Source of the DNA: JBMNNU01 sp050942695
Lineage (GTDB): Bacteria; Chloroflexota; UBA6077
Length of the DNA stretch: 7,167 bases
Reading direction: 5' to 3'
Assembly (NCBI GenBank): GCA_050942695.1
Contig: JBMNNU010000165.1
Location: 1-7,167 of the forward strand
This document shows positions 6,015 to 7,167 of this stretch, in pieces. The position numbers and the translations under genes are program-made. The notes below the pieces were generated by a model that was not told where the DNA came from, did not search any database, and worked only from the letters and a program-made list of their open reading frames with translations. Position 1 is the first letter of the stretch, and the number at the start of each line of letters is the position of its first letter.

Positions 6015-6680
6015 ATGGACAGAGAAAGCAACGTAACGGTCAACCGCGCGAGCAGTGAGGATCGGCGGGTCGTATCTCGAGGCCGGCGTCTGAGCGATAT
6101 TCTGAGATCGGTATGTGTGATAGCGGATATTGGCTTTCAACAGGCCAGCCGTGGCCTTAGCGAGATGACCGGAGTAGAGACGGAGGCCAAAGCAGCGCAG
6201 GTACGGAGGGTGCTTCTCTCCAAAGTACCGGAGCTCGTGGGTGGGCCGGATGTAGTCGTTACAGGGGTCTATCTGATGATCACCGGCGAGATAAACGGCC
6301 ACATGGTGCTGATGCTTCCTCTTCACGATGCTTGCCGGCTCGCTTCCATGATGCTTGAGGAACCACCCAATCCCGACAATACGCTGTCGGAAATGGCCAA
6401 ATCAGCCCTGGGAGAAGTAGGGAACATCGTTGGGTCATCTTTCCTGGGAGCCTTAGCCGATGCATCCGATCTCGCACTCGCCCCATCGCCACCCACCGTA
6501 ATGGTGGATATGAGCGGTGCCGTTCTCGATACGGTGCTGGCTCAACTGGGCATGGAAAGCGAAGATGTGTTTGTTATCGACACCGTCTTCAACCAGAAGG
6601 AGAGGGAGGTCAACGCTGTATTCCTGGTGTTACCGCGGCAGCAGCACTTCGGCCTGATCGTGGATAGGCTGCCTAAGTAG
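6015..6680 (+). CDS. CheC-family phosphatase-like protein with one intact active-site motif
   Basis: This 221-residue predicted cytoplasmic protein belongs to the CheC/FliY family. CheC proteins dephosphorylate the response regulator CheY-P through paired motifs of the form D/S-x3-E-x2-N-x21-P. The second motif is complete: S130, E134, N137 and P159 are at exactly the expected spacings within SALGEVGNIVGSS and APSPP. The first repeat aligns around V35-x-x-D38 and lacks both the glutamate and the asparagine, so that site looks dead. A basic, probably disordered extension (1-25) precedes the domain. The central strand (VYLMITGEINGHMVLMLP) and the PLHDACRLASMML helix fit the family fold. AGGAGG (6005-6010) supports the ATG at 6015. 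No cheA, cheY, cheD or flagellar gene is in the window, so its partner is unknown. It is probably co-transcribed with the secreted protein gene 54 nt upstream. Confidence 0.83.
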   Translation: MDRESNVTVNRASSEDRRVVSRGRRLSDILRSVCVIADIGFQQASRGLSEMTGVETEAKAAQVRRVLLSKVPELVGGPDVVVTGVYLMITGEINGHMVLMLPLHDACRLASMMLEEPPNPDNTLSEMAKSALGEVGNIVGSSFLGALADASDLALAPSPPTVMVDMSGAVLDTVLAQLGMESEDVFVIDTVFNQKEREVNAVFLVLPRQQHFGLIVDRLPK

Positions 6681-6687
6681 ATGGGTA

Positions 6688-6719
6688 ACTGGCGGCGGGG
6701 CGGTTGCTCCGCCACCAGT
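6688..6719. terminator. Strong hairpin between convergent genes, likely bidirectional terminator
   Basis: ACTGG (6688-6692) pairs with CCAGT (6715-6719). After one C/A mismatch, GGCGGGGC (6694-6701) pairs with GCTCCGCC (6706-6713), including one G-U pair, around a GGTT loop. That gives about 13 base pairs of very GC-rich stem. It starts eight bases after the CheC-like stop and touches the stop codon of the opposing gene (6719-6721). Neither side has a U-run, so termination could be partial or factor-dependent. Confidence 0.65.
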
Positions 6720-7167
6720 CAATGATCTCCTTCGGAAGTCTTGAGCCAACACCTTAGAACCTCAGCCACGCTCCAAGCCTGGGCGATGCAGGCCCGTGGG
6801 ATAAAGGGTTTATCGGCGTCAAACACCTCGCTGATGCTGCCCACTCCCGCCTCCGCAAGGTGAGCCTTGAAGCCCTCCAGGAACCGCCTCGCCCCTACAC
6901 GGTCTTCTGGATACAGCTTCAGCCAGGCATCGATGAAAGGGCCGATTAGCCAGGCCCACACCGTGCCCTGATGGTAGGCAGCATCACGCGCGCGTCTGTC
7001 CCCGAAGTACTTCCGCTTATACTCTGGATCGGACGGCGCTAGAGAGCGCAGTCCAACCGGCGTAACCAGCCTCTCCAGAACCACCTGGAGCACCGACTCC
7101 CACCTTACACGATCGAGCACCGGGTGGCGCAGCGATATCGCCAGTATCTGATTAGGCCGACATGAGG
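6719..7167 (-). CDS. Glycogen debranching enzyme (amylo-alpha-1,6-glucosidase), C-terminal part
   Basis: This is a minus-strand gene whose 5' part lies beyond the right edge. About 149 C-terminal residues are visible. The reading frame stays open to base 7167 and reads RPNQILAISLRHPVL before the internal GTG at 7118-7120, so that GTG is not the true start. The visible part shows hallmarks of the GDE_C catalytic domain, an (alpha/alpha)6 barrel: PNQ, then YFGDRRARDAAYHQGTVWAW with a following GPF, then SEVFDADKPFIPRACIAQAWSVAEVLR. Full-length bacterial members are typically about 650-720 residues. The enzyme hydrolyses alpha-1,6 branch linkages of glycogen or related glucans in the cytoplasm. 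The C-terminus looks complete, ending at TGA 6721-6719 within the shared terminator hairpin. It converges on the CheC-like gene, so no functional link is implied. Confidence 0.9.
   Translation of the reverse strand, partial: SCRPNQILAISLRHPVLDRVRWESVLQVVLERLVTPVGLRSLAPSDPEYKRKYFGDRRARDAAYHQGTVWAWLIGPFIDAWLKLYPEDRVGARRFLEGFKAHLAEAGVGSISEVFDADKPFIPRACIAQAWSVAEVLRCWLKTSEGDH

Noticed and set aside
7118..7120. GTG as the true start of the minus-strand gene
   Set aside because: The frame stays open upstream to the window edge and encodes the conserved PNQ region of debranching enzymes, so the gene is truncated by the window rather than short.

Overview
The window looks like bacterial chromosome, most likely from the phylum Chloroflexota. 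GC content is moderate to high. The HTH regulator and the N-terminal module of the secreted protein resemble proteins I associate with Chloroflexota. This assignment rests on remembered family resemblance, not on a search. There are six protein genes: five complete on the plus strand, and one minus-strand gene cut by the right edge. I see no RNA genes, CRISPR arrays or mobile elements.

Region 1 (1-294) is non-coding and unusually structured. It holds a perfect 8-bp hairpin, several long G-tracts, a plausible sigma70-type promoter (TTGACC, 18 nt, TAGAAT) and three copies of a 10-nt AT-rich direct repeat at exact one-helical-turn spacing. The repeats overlap the predicted -10 box and start point. 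Region 2 (295-4499) is a tight operon. It encodes an HTH regulator with a helical C-terminal domain, a family-5 solute-binding lipoprotein, and two DppB/DppC-type permeases. Two of its three junctions are 4-nt ATGA overlaps, so the regulator is translationally coupled to the binding protein. No ATP-binding subunit follows, so the importer must borrow ATPases from elsewhere.

Region 3 (4500-4745) is a 246-nt non-coding leader with possible alternative RNA stems. Region 4 (4746-6680) is a second transcription unit. Its first gene encodes a secreted protein with an N-terminal module, a proline-rich linker and a peptidase-MA-like domain whose zinc motif is degenerate (HEYAY instead of HExxH). The second gene encodes an orphan CheC-family protein that keeps one of the two expected phosphatase motifs. 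A GNRA-capped hairpin sits just before the second gene's ribosome binding site. A strong hairpin (6688-6719) separates this unit from the converging 3' end of a glycogen-debranching-enzyme gene (6719 to the right edge).

The best candidates for something new are the regulator with its helically phased repeats, the zinc-site-defective secreted peptidase homologue, and its pairing with a single-site CheC-like protein. I cannot show from this sequence that these form one system.
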